Shown: positions 9,174 through 18,379 of the stretch, piece by piece
How the letters are laid out: every line of letters starts with the position of its first letter
Numbering within the stretch: the first letter of the stretch is position 1
DNA from: Pseudomonas wuhanensis
GTDB lineage: Bacteria; Pseudomonadota; Gammaproteobacteria; Pseudomonadales; Pseudomonadaceae
Assembly: GCF_030687395.1 (NCBI RefSeq)
Contig: NZ_CP117430.1
Coordinates: 5,580,001-5,644,000 of the forward strand
Length of the DNA stretch: 64,000 nucleotides
Direction of reading: 5' to 3'
Made by a program: the position numbers and the translations under genes
The notes under the pieces: model-generated
What the model was told of the DNA's origin: nothing
Seen by the model: only the letters and a program-made list of their open reading frames with translations
The model's database searches: none

Positions 9174-10373
9174 ATGGCCTCAGCCGACACTGAGGTCATG
9201 ACGACAACTCTGCATATCACCCTGATCACCGAAACCTTCCCTCCGGAAATCAACGGCGTGGCCAATACCCTTGGCCGCTTGTTCGACGGTTTGCGCGCGC
9301 GTGGGCATCAGGTCGAGTTGGTGCGGCCACGTCAGGGTGGCGACCCACTCATGGGCAGCAACGATGAGTTGCTGTTGTGTCGAGGCTGGCCGTTGCCGGG
9401 TTATCCTGGCCTGCAATGGGGTCAGTCGTCGATGCACAAGCTGCTGCGGCGCTGGAAACGGCATCGCCCGGACGTGTTGTACATCGCCACCGAAGGACCG
9501 CTGGGGTTGTCGGCGTTGCGCGCGGCACGGCGCTTGGGGATTTCGGTGGTCAGCGGCTTTCATACCAATTTTCAGCAGTACTCCAGCCAGTACGGCCTCG
9601 GGCTGCTGACGCGCTTACTGACTCACTACCTGCGCTGGTTTCACAACCGCTCGACCCTGACCCTGGTGCCCAGCGCCAGCCAGCGACTGGAACTGGAACG
9701 CCGCAGTTTCGAGCGCTTGGCGCTGCTCTCTCGAGGCGTCGACAGCCAGTTGTTTCATCCAGCCAAACGGTTGAAGCCACTGCGAGAGCAATGGGGACTG
9801 GCCGAGGATGATATTGCTTTCATCCACGTAGGACGTCTGGCCCAGGAGAAGAATCTTGGCTTGCTCAAGCGCAGCTTCGACACGCTGAAAATGACTTATC
9901 CACAGCGAAAAATGAAATTGATTGTGGTCGGTGATGGTCCGCAACGATCGATGCTGGAGAAGGAATTGCCCGAAGCGATTTTCTGCGGCTCACAACGCGG
10001 CGAAGCCTTGGCCAGTCACTATGCGTCGGGGGATGTTTTTCTATTTCCGAGCCTGACCGAAACCTTCGGCAATGTGGTGCTTGAGGCATTGGCCTCGGGG
10101 CTGGGGGTGGTGGCGTACGATCAAGCGGCGGCGGCCCAGCATATTCGCCATGGCTACAACGGCGTACTGGCCATGCCCGGGGATGAAGAGGCGTTCTGCG
10201 ATGCGGCACGCTGGCTGCTGGAGGAGCGCGAAACCTTGCGCTGCGTACGTCTTAATGCGCGCCAGCATGCGAGTCGTCAGGGGTGGGCGGCGATTATCGA
10301 GCAGTTTGAGGGGCAGTTGCGCGGGGCTTGTGTTGGGGAGTTGGCGATTCCGAATGCGCCGACCGTCCCCTGA
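9174..10373 (+). CDS. GT4-family glycosyltransferase
   Basis: About 399 residues from ATG 9174; ATG 9198 is another possible start and gives 'MTTTLHITLITETFPPEING'. The N-terminal domain has the 'PEINGVANTL' loop typical of MgtA/PimB-like alpha-mannosyltransferases. The C-terminal domain has 'HVGRLAQEKNLGLL' and the E-x7-E nucleotide-sugar motif in 'TETFGNVVLEALASGLGVVA'. It is a retaining GT-B enzyme that uses a nucleotide sugar, probably at the cytoplasmic face, on a lipid or glycolipid acceptor. The exact sugar and acceptor are unknown. It follows cysZ by about 40 bases on the same strand. Confidence 0.85.
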   Translation: MASADTEVMTTTLHITLITETFPPEINGVANTLGRLFDGLRARGHQVELVRPRQGGDPLMGSNDELLLCRGWPLPGYPGLQWGQSSMHKLLRRWKRHRPDVLYIATEGPLGLSALRAARRLGISVVSGFHTNFQQYSSQYGLGLLTRLLTHYLRWFHNRSTLTLVPSASQRLELERRSFERLALLSRGVDSQLFHPAKRLKPLREQWGLAEDDIAFIHVGRLAQEKNLGLLKRSFDTLKMTYPQRKMKLIVVGDGPQRSMLEKELPEAIFCGSQRGEALASHYASGDVFLFPSLTETFGNVVLEALASGLGVVAYDQAAAAQHIRHGYNGVLAMPGDEEAFCDAARWLLEERETLRCVRLNARQHASRQGWAAIIEQFEGQLRGACVGELAIPNAPTVP

Positions 10374-10397
10374 GATCTTTAGTTATGTTGAGTCAGT

Positions 10398-10491
10398 CTT
10401 CGCGGGCAAGCCCGCTCCCACAGTGTTGCGGGGTGTTCACAGATCATGTGACCGCCACAAAACCTTGTGGGAGCGGGCTTGCCCGCGAAGG
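10398..10491. repeat. REPIN (paired inverted REPs)
   Basis: The left REP 'TTCGCGGGCAAGCCCGCTCC' (10398-10423) points outward, opposite to its partner 'GTGGGAGCGGGCTTGCCCGC' ending at 10491. The pair lies between the convergent glycosyltransferase and OYE-family genes, a place where it may also act as a two-way transcript end. Confidence 0.85.
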
Positions 10492-10509
10492 GGCCCTTCC
10501 AGACTCTAC

Positions 10510-11613
10510 TTAAACCAGCGTCATCAACGCCTCACGGCTGAACGGCAGAATGTCCTGTTCACGACCGTCCCGCACTTTCTGCGCCCAGTCCGGGTCCACC
10601 AGCAACGCACGGCCCACTGCCACCAGATCGAACTCATCGTTGTTCAAACGCTCCAGCAGTTTTTCCAGGCTGGCCGGCTGCGCGATCTTGTCGGTGTTGA
10701 CCATGAATTGCAGGAACTCGCCGTCCAGGCCGACGCTACCGACGGTGATGGTTGGCTTGCCGGTGAGCTTGCGAGTCCAGCCTGCCAGGTTGAGTTCGGA
10801 ACCATCAAATTCCGGCTCCCAGAAACGCCGCGTCGAGCAGTGGAAAATGTCCACGCCGGCGTCGGACAATGGCTTGAGGAACTCACCCAAGGCTTCCGGG
10901 GTTTGCACCAAACGCGCGGTGTAGTCCTGCTGCTTCCACTGGGAGAAACGGAAGATGATCGGAAAACCCTCACCGACCGCTGCACGCACCGCCTGAATCA
11001 GTTCGATGGCGAAGCGCGAACGGTTCGCCAGGCTGCCACCGTATTCGTCAGTGCGCTGATTGCTGCCTTCCCAGAAAAACTGGTCCACCAGATAACCGTG
11101 GGCACCGTGGATTTCCACGCCGTCCATGCCGATGCTCTGAGCATCCTTGGCGGCTTGGGCGAACGCGGCAATCACGTCCTGGATATCTTCCTTGGTCATG
11201 CCGTGAACCACGACCTGACCGTCCTTCAATTTTTCTGACGGGCCGTAACCCGGCACGCTGGCATCCGGCTCGGTACCGATGCGGCGAACGCTGCCCACAT
11301 GCCACAGCTGCGGAACGATCTTGCCGCCTTCGGCATGCACCGCATCGACGACTTTCTTCCAGCCGGCCAATGCCGCGTCACCATAGAAGTGCGGCACGTT
11401 CGGATAGCCGTTGGAGGCCTTGTGACCGACGGTGGTGCCTTCGGTAATGATCAGCCCAACCCCGGCAGCGGCGCGACGACGGTAGTACTCGATCACTTTG
11501 GAATTGGGCACCCCGCCCGGCGAAAACGAGCGGGTCATCGGCGCCATGACGACGCGGGTCGGCAGTTCGAGAGCACCGAGGTGAAAGGGCTTGAACAGGG
11601 CTTTGACGGGCAT
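10510..11613 (-). CDS. NADH:flavin oxidoreductase, old yellow enzyme family
   Basis: A 367-residue TIM-barrel flavoprotein starting at the ATG read from 11613; GGAG lies six bases upstream, and the longer frame to 11682 has no SD. It opens with 'LFKPFHLGALELPTRVVMAPMTRS', carries 'QLWHVGSVRR', the paired substrate-binding residues in 'EIHGAHGYLVDQFFW' and the FMN-phosphate site near 'VAVGRALLVDPDWA'. The family reduces activated C=C bonds of enones, quinones or nitro compounds using NAD(P)H. The physiological substrate is unknown. The gene appears to be transcribed alone. Confidence 0.9.
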   Translation of the reverse strand: MPVKALFKPFHLGALELPTRVVMAPMTRSFSPGGVPNSKVIEYYRRRAAAGVGLIITEGTTVGHKASNGYPNVPHFYGDAALAGWKKVVDAVHAEGGKIVPQLWHVGSVRRIGTEPDASVPGYGPSEKLKDGQVVVHGMTKEDIQDVIAAFAQAAKDAQSIGMDGVEIHGAHGYLVDQFFWEGSNQRTDEYGGSLANRSRFAIELIQAVRAAVGEGFPIIFRFSQWKQQDYTARLVQTPEALGEFLKPLSDAGVDIFHCSTRRFWEPEFDGSELNLAGWTRKLTGKPTITVGSVGLDGEFLQFMVNTDKIAQPASLEKLLERLNNDEFDLVAVGRALLVDPDWAQKVRDGREQDILPFSREALMTLV

Positions 11614-11721
11614 GGGACGCTCCACGGGGACATAAACTATATGACGCCGATAATATGGAGAGTATCCAGCCTTGAACAGCACTATTGATTTGGGTGATTA
11701 AGAGTCAAAAGACAGAACGGA

Positions 11722-11815
11722 TTGTAGGAGCGAGGCTTGCCCGCGAAGGCGTCATGTCTGTCAGCAATGATGTCGACTGACATGACGCCTTCGCGGGCAA
11801 GCCTCGCTCCTACAA
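11722..11815. repeat. REPIN with long matching arms
   Basis: Left arm 11722-11758 ('TTGTAGGAGCGAGGCTTGCC' at its start) and right arm 11779-11815 are perfect or nearly perfect complements over about 37 bases, with a 20-base spacer. It is the best preserved long-arm copy in the window and could fold into one stable stem-loop between the glutathione peroxidase and OYE genes. Confidence 0.88.
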
Positions 11816-11822
11816 GGGGACA

Positions 11823-12305
11823 TCAGCTCAACGCTTTTTCGATAGCCTGGATCACAGAAGGATCATCCGGCGCCGTACGCGGCGAGAACCGCGCCAATAC
11901 GCGACCGTCCTTGCCCAGCAGAAATTTTTCGAAGTTCCAGGTGATGTCGCCCGGGAATTCCGCGCCCTCACCCGCCAGCAGACGATACAGCTGATGACGA
12001 TCGTGACCGTTGACTTCCAGCTTGCTGGACAACGGAAAGCTCACGCCATAGTTGAGGCTGCAAAACTCCTGGATCTCTTTCTCCGTGCCCGGTTCCTGCC
12101 CGGCAAACTGGTTGCACGGCAAGCCCAGCACACTGAACCCCTTGTCCTTGTATTGCTGGTAGAGGTTTTCCAGCGCCGCGTATTGTGGGGTCAAGCCACA
12201 TTTGGAGGCGACGTTGACCACCAGCACGACACGCCCCTTGAAGGGCGCCAGAGGTAGCTCCTGACCATCCAGGGCTGTCAGTTTAAGGTCGTGAAAAGCA
12301 CTCAT
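11823..12305 (-). CDS. glutathione peroxidase (cysteine type)
   Basis: 160 residues from the ATG read at 12305 ('MSAFHDLKLTALDG'). The peroxidatic cysteine is C36 in 'NVASKCGLTP' (a plain Cys codon, not selenocysteine). The partner residues are the Gln in 'LPCNQFAGQEPG' and the Trp-Asn in 'WNFEKFLL'. It reduces hydrogen or organic peroxides; bacterial Cys-type enzymes often use thioredoxin rather than glutathione, which fits trxB nearby. It lies downstream of slyD on the same strand, separated by the slyD terminator, so it probably has its own promoter. Confidence 0.93.
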   Translation of the reverse strand: MSAFHDLKLTALDGQELPLAPFKGRVVLVVNVASKCGLTPQYAALENLYQQYKDKGFSVLGLPCNQFAGQEPGTEKEIQEFCSLNYGVSFPLSSKLEVNGHDRHQLYRLLAGEGAEFPGDITWNFEKFLLGKDGRVLARFSPRTAPDDPSVIQAIEKALS

Positions 12306-12375
12306 GACGAACTCCAAATTCCTGTGTTCTTCTCAAAACAGCCACTTGGCGGTGCCACCAGAGGACAGCCGCGGA

Positions 12376-12399
12376 CTAAAAAGGCGCCCTAGGGCGCCT
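12376..12399 (-). terminator. slyD intrinsic terminator
   Basis: An 18-base perfect palindrome (AGGCGCCCT/AGGGCGCCT, 12382-12399), followed on the minus strand by five T residues. It lies 31 bases past the slyD stop. Confidence 0.85.
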
Positions 12400-12429
12400 C
12401 TCCAGTTCTCGAAAGCTTAGCGCAGAAAA

Positions 12430-12915
12430 TCAGTGGTGATGGCCACCTTCGCCATGGACGTGACCATGAGCGATTTCTTCCTGGCTGGCATCACGGATGG
12501 CAACGATCTTGACCTGGAAATTCAGGCGCTGACCGGCCAACGGGTGGTTGCCGTCGACGGTGACATCGTCGCCGTCCAGATCGCGAATGGTGACGATCTG
12601 CATCTGGCCGTCCGGAGCGGAAGCGTGGAACTGCATGCCCACTTCCAGCTCGTCAACGCCTTCGAACATGCTGCGGCTCAGGGTGCTGACCAGTTCGGCA
12701 GCGTATTCGCCGTAGGCATCTTCAGGTTCTACGGCGACAGTCAGTTCGTCACCGACTGCTTTGCCTTCCAGTGCCTTTTCCAGGCCCGGAATGATGTTAC
12801 CCGCGCCTTGCAGGTAGACCAGCGGCGCGCCGCCGGCGGAGCTGTCGATGACCTCACCAGCGTCGTTGGTCAGGGTATAGTCGATGGAGACAGCCTTATT
12901 GGCGGCGATCAGCAT
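12430..12915 (-). CDS. slyD: FKBP-type peptidyl-prolyl isomerase SlyD
   Basis: 161 residues from the ATG read at 12915. The FKBP part ('VSIDYTLTNDAGEVIDSS', 'LVYLQGAGNIIPGLEKALEG') encloses an IF (insert-in-flap) chaperone domain around residues 70-125, and 'NHPLAGQRLNFQVKI' closes the FKBP fold. The tail 'HGHVHGEGGHHH' is a short His-rich metal-binding end. SlyD catalyses prolyl isomerisation, acts as a chaperone and in E. coli supplies nickel for hydrogenase. A longer upstream reading frame runs into the oppositely oriented DUF3565 gene and lacks SlyD similarity. Confidence 0.95.
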   Translation of the reverse strand: MLIAANKAVSIDYTLTNDAGEVIDSSAGGAPLVYLQGAGNIIPGLEKALEGKAVGDELTVAVEPEDAYGEYAAELVSTLSRSMFEGVDELEVGMQFHASAPDGQMQIVTIRDLDGDDVTVDGNHPLAGQRLNFQVKIVAIRDASQEEIAHGHVHGEGGHHH

Positions 12916-13222
12916 GGGGCGAGACCTTTTGCATAAGAAAGATGAATGTCCAAGTTTAGCGAAGCAATCGCCCGAAAGCGAACACAACCCGGACAGACGG
13001 GGCGCGACGAAAGCCTCGACCGTCACAGGCTTTCATCAGGACGAGGATGGCCACTGGGTAGCCGAGCTTTCCTGCGGCCATACTCAACACCTGCGGCACC
13101 AACCCCCGTGGCAATCCCGGGCCTGGGTGCTGGACCCTTCGCTGCGCAATGAGAAAATAGGCCAGTCCTTTGATTGCGGATGGTGCGCACAAGGCTCGGT
13201 TAGCGATAACCTTGGCGACTGA
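12914..13222 (+). CDS. DUF3565 family protein
   Basis: 102 residues from ATG 12914; an ATG at 12884 inside the slyD 5' end is an alternative start. The conserved part is the C-terminal two thirds: 'VTGFHQDEDGHWVAELSCGH', 'QHLRHQPPWQSRAWV', then 'FDCGWC'. Its cysteines and histidines (S-C-G-H, H-x-x-H, C-x2-C) suggest a small zinc-binding fold. Its start overlaps the slyD start on the other strand by about two bases, an unusually tight divergent arrangement. Function unknown. Confidence 0.75.
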   Translation: MGRDLLHKKDECPSLAKQSPESEHNPDRRGATKASTVTGFHQDEDGHWVAELSCGHTQHLRHQPPWQSRAWVLDPSLRNEKIGQSFDCGWCAQGSVSDNLGD

Positions 13223-13281
13223 TTTGGGCAGATCGTCAGTTATAGATGATCGCCACTGCCATGCACCTCTAGAGAATTCGC

Positions 13282-15381
13282 ATGCAAACTTTTTTTATCG
13301 CGCCCACCGATTTTGGTGTGGGTCTGACCTCCATCAGCCTCGGGCTGGTGCGCACCCTTGAGCGGGCCGGCCTGAAAGTCGGCTTTTTCAAACCGATTGC
13401 CCAGCCGCACCCGGGCGACACAGGCCCTGAACGCTCCACTGAACTGGTGGCCCGCACCCACGGCTTGAAACCGCCTCAGCCGCTTGGCCTGGCCCACGTT
13501 GAGCGGATGCTCGGCGACGGTCAGCTGGACGAACTGCTTGAAGAAATCATCACCCTTTATCAGCAAGCCGCTGTCGGCAAAGACGTGCTGATCGTCGAAG
13601 GCATGGTCCCGACCCGCAGCGCCAGTTACGCGGCGCGGGTCAACCTGCATTTGGCCAAGAGCCTCGACGCCGATGTGATTCTGGTCTCGGCACCGGAAAA
13701 CGAAGTGCTGACCGAATTGTCCGGCCGGGTGGAGTTGCAGGCGCAATTGTTCGGCGGGCCGAAAGACCCGAAAGTCCTGGGCGTGATCCTCAACAAGGTC
13801 AAGACTGACGAAAGCATGGAGGCCTTCGCCTCGCGCCTGAAGGAACACTCGCCATTGCTGCGCAGTGGCGACTTCCGCCTGCTCGGCTGCATCCCGTATC
13901 AACCGGAACTGAACGCACCGCGCACCCGCGACGTGGCCGACCTGATGGGCGCTCAGGTGCTCAACGCCGGCGACTACGAAACCCGGCGCATGACCAAAAT
14001 CATTATCTGCGCTCGTACCATGCGCAACACCGTGGAGCTGCTCAAACCCGGTGTGCTGGTGGTAACCCCCGGCGATCGCGACGACATCATCCTCGCCGTC
14101 AGCCTCGCGGCGATGAACGGCGTGCCTTTGGCCGGCCTGTTGCTGACCAGCGACACCCTGCCCGACCCGCGCATCATGGATTTGTGTCGTGGCGCCTTAC
14201 AAGCCGGCTTGCCGGTGTTGTCGGTCAGTACGGGTTCCTACGACACCGCCAACCAGTTGAACGGCTTGAACAAGGAAATCCCGATCGACGACCGCGAACG
14301 TGCGGAAATCATCACCGATTTCGTCGCCAGCCACCTCGACGCCAACTGGCTGCACCAGCGCTGCGGCACGCCACGGGAAATGCGCCTGTCCCCAGCTGTG
14401 TTCCGTTATCAACTGATCCAGCGCGCCCAGGCCGCCAACAAGCGCATCGTGTTGCCCGAAGGCAGCGAGCCGCTGACCGTGCAGGCCGCAGCTATTTGTC
14501 AGGCCCGCGGCATTGCCCGCTGCGTGTTGCTGGCCAAACCGGCGGACGTCGAAGCCGTGGCCCGCGCCCAAGGCATCGAGTTGCCGCCGGGGCTGGAAAT
14601 CCTCGACCCGGACCTGATTCGCGAGCGTTACGTCGAGCCGATGGTTGCGCTGCGCAAAACTAAAAGCCTCAACGCGCCGATGGCCGAGCAGCAACTGGAA
14701 GACACCGTGGTGATCGGCACCATGATGCTGGCGCTGGATGAAGTCGACGGGCTGGTGTCCGGGGTCATTCACTCCACCGCCAACACCATCCGCCCGGCGC
14801 TGCAGCTTATTAAAACGGCGCCGGGCTGCACGCTGGTGTCATCGGTGTTCTTCATGCTGTTTCCGGAAGAAGTGCTGGTTTACGGCGACTGCGTGATGAA
14901 CCCGCACCCTAGCGCCAGCGAACTGGCCGAGATCGCCTTGCAAAGCGCCGATTCGGCAGCGGCGTTCGGCATCACTCCGCGCGTGGCGATGATCAGCTAC
15001 TCCAGTGGCGAGTCGGCCAGTGGTGAAGAAGTCGAGAAGGTTCGCGAGGCCACCTTGCTCGCCCACGAACAGCAACACTCGCTGTTGATCGACGGCCCGT
15101 TGCAGTACGACGCCGCCGCCAACGAAACCGTGGCCCGACAACTGGCGCCGAACAGTCAGGTGGCCGGTCGTGCCACGGTGTTTGTGTTCCCCGACCTGAA
15201 CACCGGCAACACCACCCACAAAGCCGTGCAGCGCAGCGCCGACTGCGTCAGCCTCGGGCCGATGCTGCAAGGCCTGCGCAAACCGGTGAATGATCTGCCG
15301 CGCGGCGCGCAGGTCGACGACATCGTGTACACCATCGCGTTGACCGCGATCCAAGCTGCCAACCGACCTATGGATCTTTAA
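13282..15381 (+). CDS. pta: phosphate acetyltransferase, long three-domain form
   Basis: 699 residues, the usual length of the long Pta class. Residues 1 to about 220 form a DRTGG-associated P-loop-like (BioD-related) domain starting 'MQTFFIAPTDFGVGLTSISL'; a central DRTGG domain follows; the last ~320 residues are the catalytic PTA domain ('RIVLPEGSEPLTVQAAAICQ', 'GDCVMNPHPSASELAEIA'). It interconverts acetyl-CoA and acetyl phosphate. ackA, usually its partner, is not adjacent here. The stop is immediately followed by the ATG of the acyltransferase gene, so both are probably in one operon. Confidence 0.95.
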   Translation: MQTFFIAPTDFGVGLTSISLGLVRTLERAGLKVGFFKPIAQPHPGDTGPERSTELVARTHGLKPPQPLGLAHVERMLGDGQLDELLEEIITLYQQAAVGKDVLIVEGMVPTRSASYAARVNLHLAKSLDADVILVSAPENEVLTELSGRVELQAQLFGGPKDPKVLGVILNKVKTDESMEAFASRLKEHSPLLRSGDFRLLGCIPYQPELNAPRTRDVADLMGAQVLNAGDYETRRMTKIIICARTMRNTVELLKPGVLVVTPGDRDDIILAVSLAAMNGVPLAGLLLTSDTLPDPRIMDLCRGALQAGLPVLSVSTGSYDTANQLNGLNKEIPIDDRERAEIITDFVASHLDANWLHQRCGTPREMRLSPAVFRYQLIQRAQAANKRIVLPEGSEPLTVQAAAICQARGIARCVLLAKPADVEAVARAQGIELPPGLEILDPDLIRERYVEPMVALRKTKSLNAPMAEQQLEDTVVIGTMMLALDEVDGLVSGVIHSTANTIRPALQLIKTAPGCTLVSSVFFMLFPEEVLVYGDCVMNPHPSASELAEIALQSADSAAAFGITPRVAMISYSSGESASGEEVEKVREATLLAHEQQHSLLIDGPLQYDAAANETVARQLAPNSQVAGRATVFVFPDLNTGNTTHKAVQRSADCVSLGPMLQGLRKPVNDLPRGAQVDDIVYTIALTAIQAANRPMDL

Positions 15382-16290
15382 ATGCTGGATTTTCTACCTG
15401 CCCCCCTGCGCGGTGTAATCGCCTCGCTGTTGTTGGCGCTGAACACGATTGCCTGCTGCACGCCGCTGTTCGTGGTGGCGATTTTCAAACTGCTGCTGCC
15501 CTTCCCCGCCGCCCAGCGTTTCACCGACTGGCTGATGGGCCACATCCACGAAACCTGGATCAGCAACAACAAGGCCTGGATGGACCTGCTCGGGCATACG
15601 CGCTGGCAGCTCAGCGGGCTGGAAGGCCTGGACTATCAGCACTCGTACCTGATCACCAGCAACCACCAGAGCTGGGTCGACATCATGGTGTTGCAGTACG
15701 TGCTCAATCGGCGCATCCGCCCGCTGAAGTTCTTCCTCAAACAGCAACTGATCTGGGTGCCGGTAATTGGTCTGGCGTGGTGGGCACTCGGTTTTCCTTT
15801 CATGAAACGTTACTCCAAGGCCTATCTGGAGAAGCATCCAGAGAAGAAAGGCAAAGATCTGGAAACCACCCGCAAGACCTGCGACAAGTTCCGCGATAAC
15901 CCGGTGGGGATTTTCAACTTCGTCGAAGGCACGCGCTTCACCGAGGGCAAACACGCCCAACAGAGCTCACCGTTCCGCTACCTGCTCAAGCCAAAAGCCG
16001 GCGGTATTGCCTTCGTGCTGGATGCCATGGGCGACCAACTGGAAGCCATCGTCAACGTGACCATTCACTATCCGGCCGGGCGTCCGGGTTATTGGGATTT
16101 GCTCTGTGGGAACGTGAGGGATGTGGTGGTGCACTTTCAGGAACTGAAGATTCCACCGCAGTTCGTCGGCAAAAACTACGATCAGGATGGGGTGTATCGC
16201 CTGGAGTTTCAGGGTTGGATCAATCAGCTCTGGAATGACAAGGATGCGCTGCTGGGGCAGATGCACCGTGAGTACACCGCCAAGGTTTGA
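15382..16290 (+). CDS. 1-acyl-glycerol-3-phosphate acyltransferase family protein (YihG-like)
   Basis: A 302-residue membrane-associated PlsC-family acyltransferase. A hydrophobic N-terminal stretch (about residues 8-35) anchors it; the catalytic H-x4-D motif is 'NHQSWVD' and the glycerophosphate-binding motif is 'FVEGTRFT'. The family acylates lysophospholipids; this long variant resembles E. coli YihG, which alters phospholipid acyl composition. ATG 15382 directly follows the pta stop without any gap. A REPIN and a terminator follow the stop. Confidence 0.87.
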   Translation: MLDFLPAPLRGVIASLLLALNTIACCTPLFVVAIFKLLLPFPAAQRFTDWLMGHIHETWISNNKAWMDLLGHTRWQLSGLEGLDYQHSYLITSNHQSWVDIMVLQYVLNRRIRPLKFFLKQQLIWVPVIGLAWWALGFPFMKRYSKAYLEKHPEKKGKDLETTRKTCDKFRDNPVGIFNFVEGTRFTEGKHAQQSSPFRYLLKPKAGGIAFVLDAMGDQLEAIVNVTIHYPAGRPGYWDLLCGNVRDVVVHFQELKIPPQFVGKNYDQDGVYRLEFQGWINQLWNDKDALLGQMHREYTAKV

Positions 16291-16305
16291 GGTGCCTGTA
16301 CCGGC

Positions 16306-16403
16306 GCCATCGCGGGCAAGCCCGCTCCCACAGTGGTTCTCTGTGGAACGCAAATTTTGTGTTCACTAAAGATCCCTGTGGGAGCGGGCTTGCCCGCGAT
16401 GGC
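16306..16403. repeat. REPIN (paired inverted REPs)
   Basis: 'CCATCGCGGGCAAGCCCGCT' begins at 16307 and 'GTGGGAGCGGGCTTGCCCGC' pairs with it, ending near 16403. The spacer ('TTTTGTGTTCACTAAAGAT') is closely related to that of the REPIN at 62900 ('AATTGTGTGAACACCAAAG'), so these two are copies of one longer unit. Confidence 0.88.
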
Positions 16404-16417
16404 GATTTCAAGGACAC

Positions 16418-16457
16418 AAAAAAACCCGCAGACGATCACTCGTCCGCGGGTTTTTCA
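16418..16457. terminator. bidirectional terminator between acyltransferase and cysNC
   Basis: A-run, then stem ACCCGC-A-GACGA / TCGTC-C-GCGGGT with loop TCAC, then a T-run. It serves the convergent acyltransferase (plus) and cysNC (minus) genes. Confidence 0.9.
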
Positions 16458-16471
16458 TTTGCAGCTAACGC

Positions 16472-18370
16472 TTAGATCGCGCCACGCTTGCGCAGCAGAT
16501 CCAGCACTTGCTTGACGCTTTCTTCCAGCGACAGCGACTGGGTGTCGATCACCAGATCGGCATCCAGCGGCACGTCGTACGGGAAGGATTCGCCCGGGAT
16601 GTTGTCGCCACCCGCCGCGTACAGACCTTGCGGATCACGCTCGGCACAGACCGTCGGAGAGGCCTGGACGTAGACCGTCAGCAGACGCTCCTTGCCGATC
16701 AGGTCCCTGGCCTGCTCACGACCTTCGGCACTCGGTGCAACGAACGCTGCCAAGGTCAACAGACCGGCTTCGTTGAACTGACGCGCAACGTGCGCCGCAC
16801 GACGCCAGTTTTCAGTACGCCCGGCGCGATCATTTGGCAGACCTTTGTTCAGGTCGTGACGCAGGTTCTGGCCATCGAGCACAAACACCGCGCGGCCCAG
16901 GTCGAACAGCTTGCGTTCAACGGCGTAGGCCAGGGTGCTTTTGCCGGCGCCCGACAGGCCGCTGAACAACACGGTGGCCGGTTGCTGGCCAAAGCGCTGG
17001 GCACGCTCTTCGGTAGCCACGTGAGCCAGTTTGCCGTGGTGGGTGCTGCTGCCATGCGCCAGCGGCTGAGCGATGATCATGCCGGCCGCAACTGTGCCGT
17101 TGGTCAGTCGATCGATGACGATGAACGAACCGGTGGTGCGGTTGCTGTCGTAACCGTCCAGCGCGATGGCTGCGTCGAGGCTGATCTTGACCCGACCGAT
17201 CTCGTTCAGTTGCAGCGAGCTGGCGGGACCTTCGGCCAAGGTGTTCACGTCCACGCGATTGACGATGCTGGTGATCGAACCCGGCACGTAAGTCGTGGCG
17301 CGTTTGATGTCGTACTTCTTGCCCGGCAGCATCGGCTCTTCGGCCATCCACACCAACATGGCGTCGAAGGCGTCGGTCACTTGCGGCTGGTTGTCGGCAT
17401 GCACCAGCAAGTCACCGCGGGAGATGTCGATTTCGTCTTCCATGGTCAGCGTCACCGCTTGACCAGGACCTGCGTGCTCCAGCTCACCTTCGAAGGTGAC
17501 AATGGATTTCACGCGGCTGCTCTTGCCCGACGGCAACACAACGACTTCATCGCCCTTGTGCACGATGCCGCTGGCCAGGGTGCCGGCGAAACCACGGAAG
17601 TTCAGGTTCGGACGGTTGACGTACTGCACCGGGAAACGCAGGTCGGTGTAGTTGCGGTCGCTGGCGATTTCGACGGTTTCGAGGATTTCCATCAGCGACT
17701 GGCCGGTGTACCACGGCGAGCGCTCCGACTTGTTCACCACGTTGTCGCCCTTGAGCGCGGACATCGGCACGAACGCCATGGTGGTCGGCTTGAACGCGAT
17801 GCCTTCGGCGAACTTCAGGTAATCGGCCTTGATCGACTCGAACACGCTTTCGTCGAAGCCGTTGAGGTCCATCTTGTTGATGGCGACAACGATGTGCTTG
17901 ATGCCCAGTAACGAGGCAATGAAGCTGTGGCGACGGGTCTGGGTCTGCACGCCGTAACGGGCGTCCACCAGGATGATCGCCAGGTCACAGGTGGAGGCAC
18001 CGGTGGCCATGTTGCGGGTGTACTGCTCATGGCCGGGGGTGTCGGCGATGATGAATTTGCGTTTGGCGGTGGAGAAATAACGGTAGGCGACATCGATGGT
18101 GATGCCTTGCTCACGCTCGGCCTGCAGGCCGTCGACCAGTAACGCCAGGTCGATGTCTTCGCCGGTGGTGCCGACTTTTTTCGAGTCGCGGGTGATGGCT
18201 TCCAGGTGATCTTCGTAGATCATTTTGGAGTCGTGCAGCAGGCGCCCGATCAGGGTGCTCTTGCCGTCGTCGACGTTGCCACAGGTCAGAAAGCGCAGCA
18301 TTTCCTTGCGTTCGTGCTGGCCCAGGTAGGCGAGGATGTCCTCGCTGATCAAATCAGATGCGTGCGACAT
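16472..18370 (-). CDS. cysNC: bifunctional sulfate adenylyltransferase subunit 1/adenylylsulfate kinase
   Basis: 632 residues joining two enzymes. Residues 1 to about 440 are the GTPase subunit CysN: '[15 protein letters not shown]' (31-45), '[12 protein letters not shown]' and 'NKMDL'. From about residue 470 comes APS kinase CysC: P-loop 'GLSGAGKST', then '[14 protein letters not shown]'. CysN with CysD makes APS from sulfate and ATP, driven by GTP hydrolysis; the CysC part phosphorylates APS to PAPS. It starts 9 bases after cysD, in one operon. The fused form is usual in Pseudomonas. Confidence 0.97.
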   Translation of the reverse strand: MSHASDLISEDILAYLGQHERKEMLRFLTCGNVDDGKSTLIGRLLHDSKMIYEDHLEAITRDSKKVGTTGEDIDLALLVDGLQAEREQGITIDVAYRYFSTAKRKFIIADTPGHEQYTRNMATGASTCDLAIILVDARYGVQTQTRRHSFIASLLGIKHIVVAINKMDLNGFDESVFESIKADYLKFAEGIAFKPTTMAFVPMSALKGDNVVNKSERSPWYTGQSLMEILETVEIASDRNYTDLRFPVQYVNRPNLNFRGFAGTLASGIVHKGDEVVVLPSGKSSRVKSIVTFEGELEHAGPGQAVTLTMEDEIDISRGDLLVHADNQPQVTDAFDAMLVWMAEEPMLPGKKYDIKRATTYVPGSITSIVNRVDVNTLAEGPASSLQLNEIGRVKISLDAAIALDGYDSNRTTGSFIVIDRLTNGTVAAGMIIAQPLAHGSSTHHGKLAHVATEERAQRFGQQPATVLFSGLSGAGKSTLAYAVERKLFDLGRAVFVLDGQNLRHDLNKGLPNDRAGRTENWRRAAHVARQFNEAGLLTLAAFVAPSAEGREQARDLIGKERLLTVYVQASPTVCAERDPQGLYAAGGDNIPGESFPYDVPLDADLVIDTQSLSLEESVKQVLDLLRKRGAI

Positions 18371-18379
18371 GACAACCCC

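Noticed and set aside
10398-11815. Repeated palindromes as a CRISPR array
   Set aside because: Copies are in inverted pairs scattered in single intergenic gaps, not direct repeats with regular spacers, and no cas genes exist.
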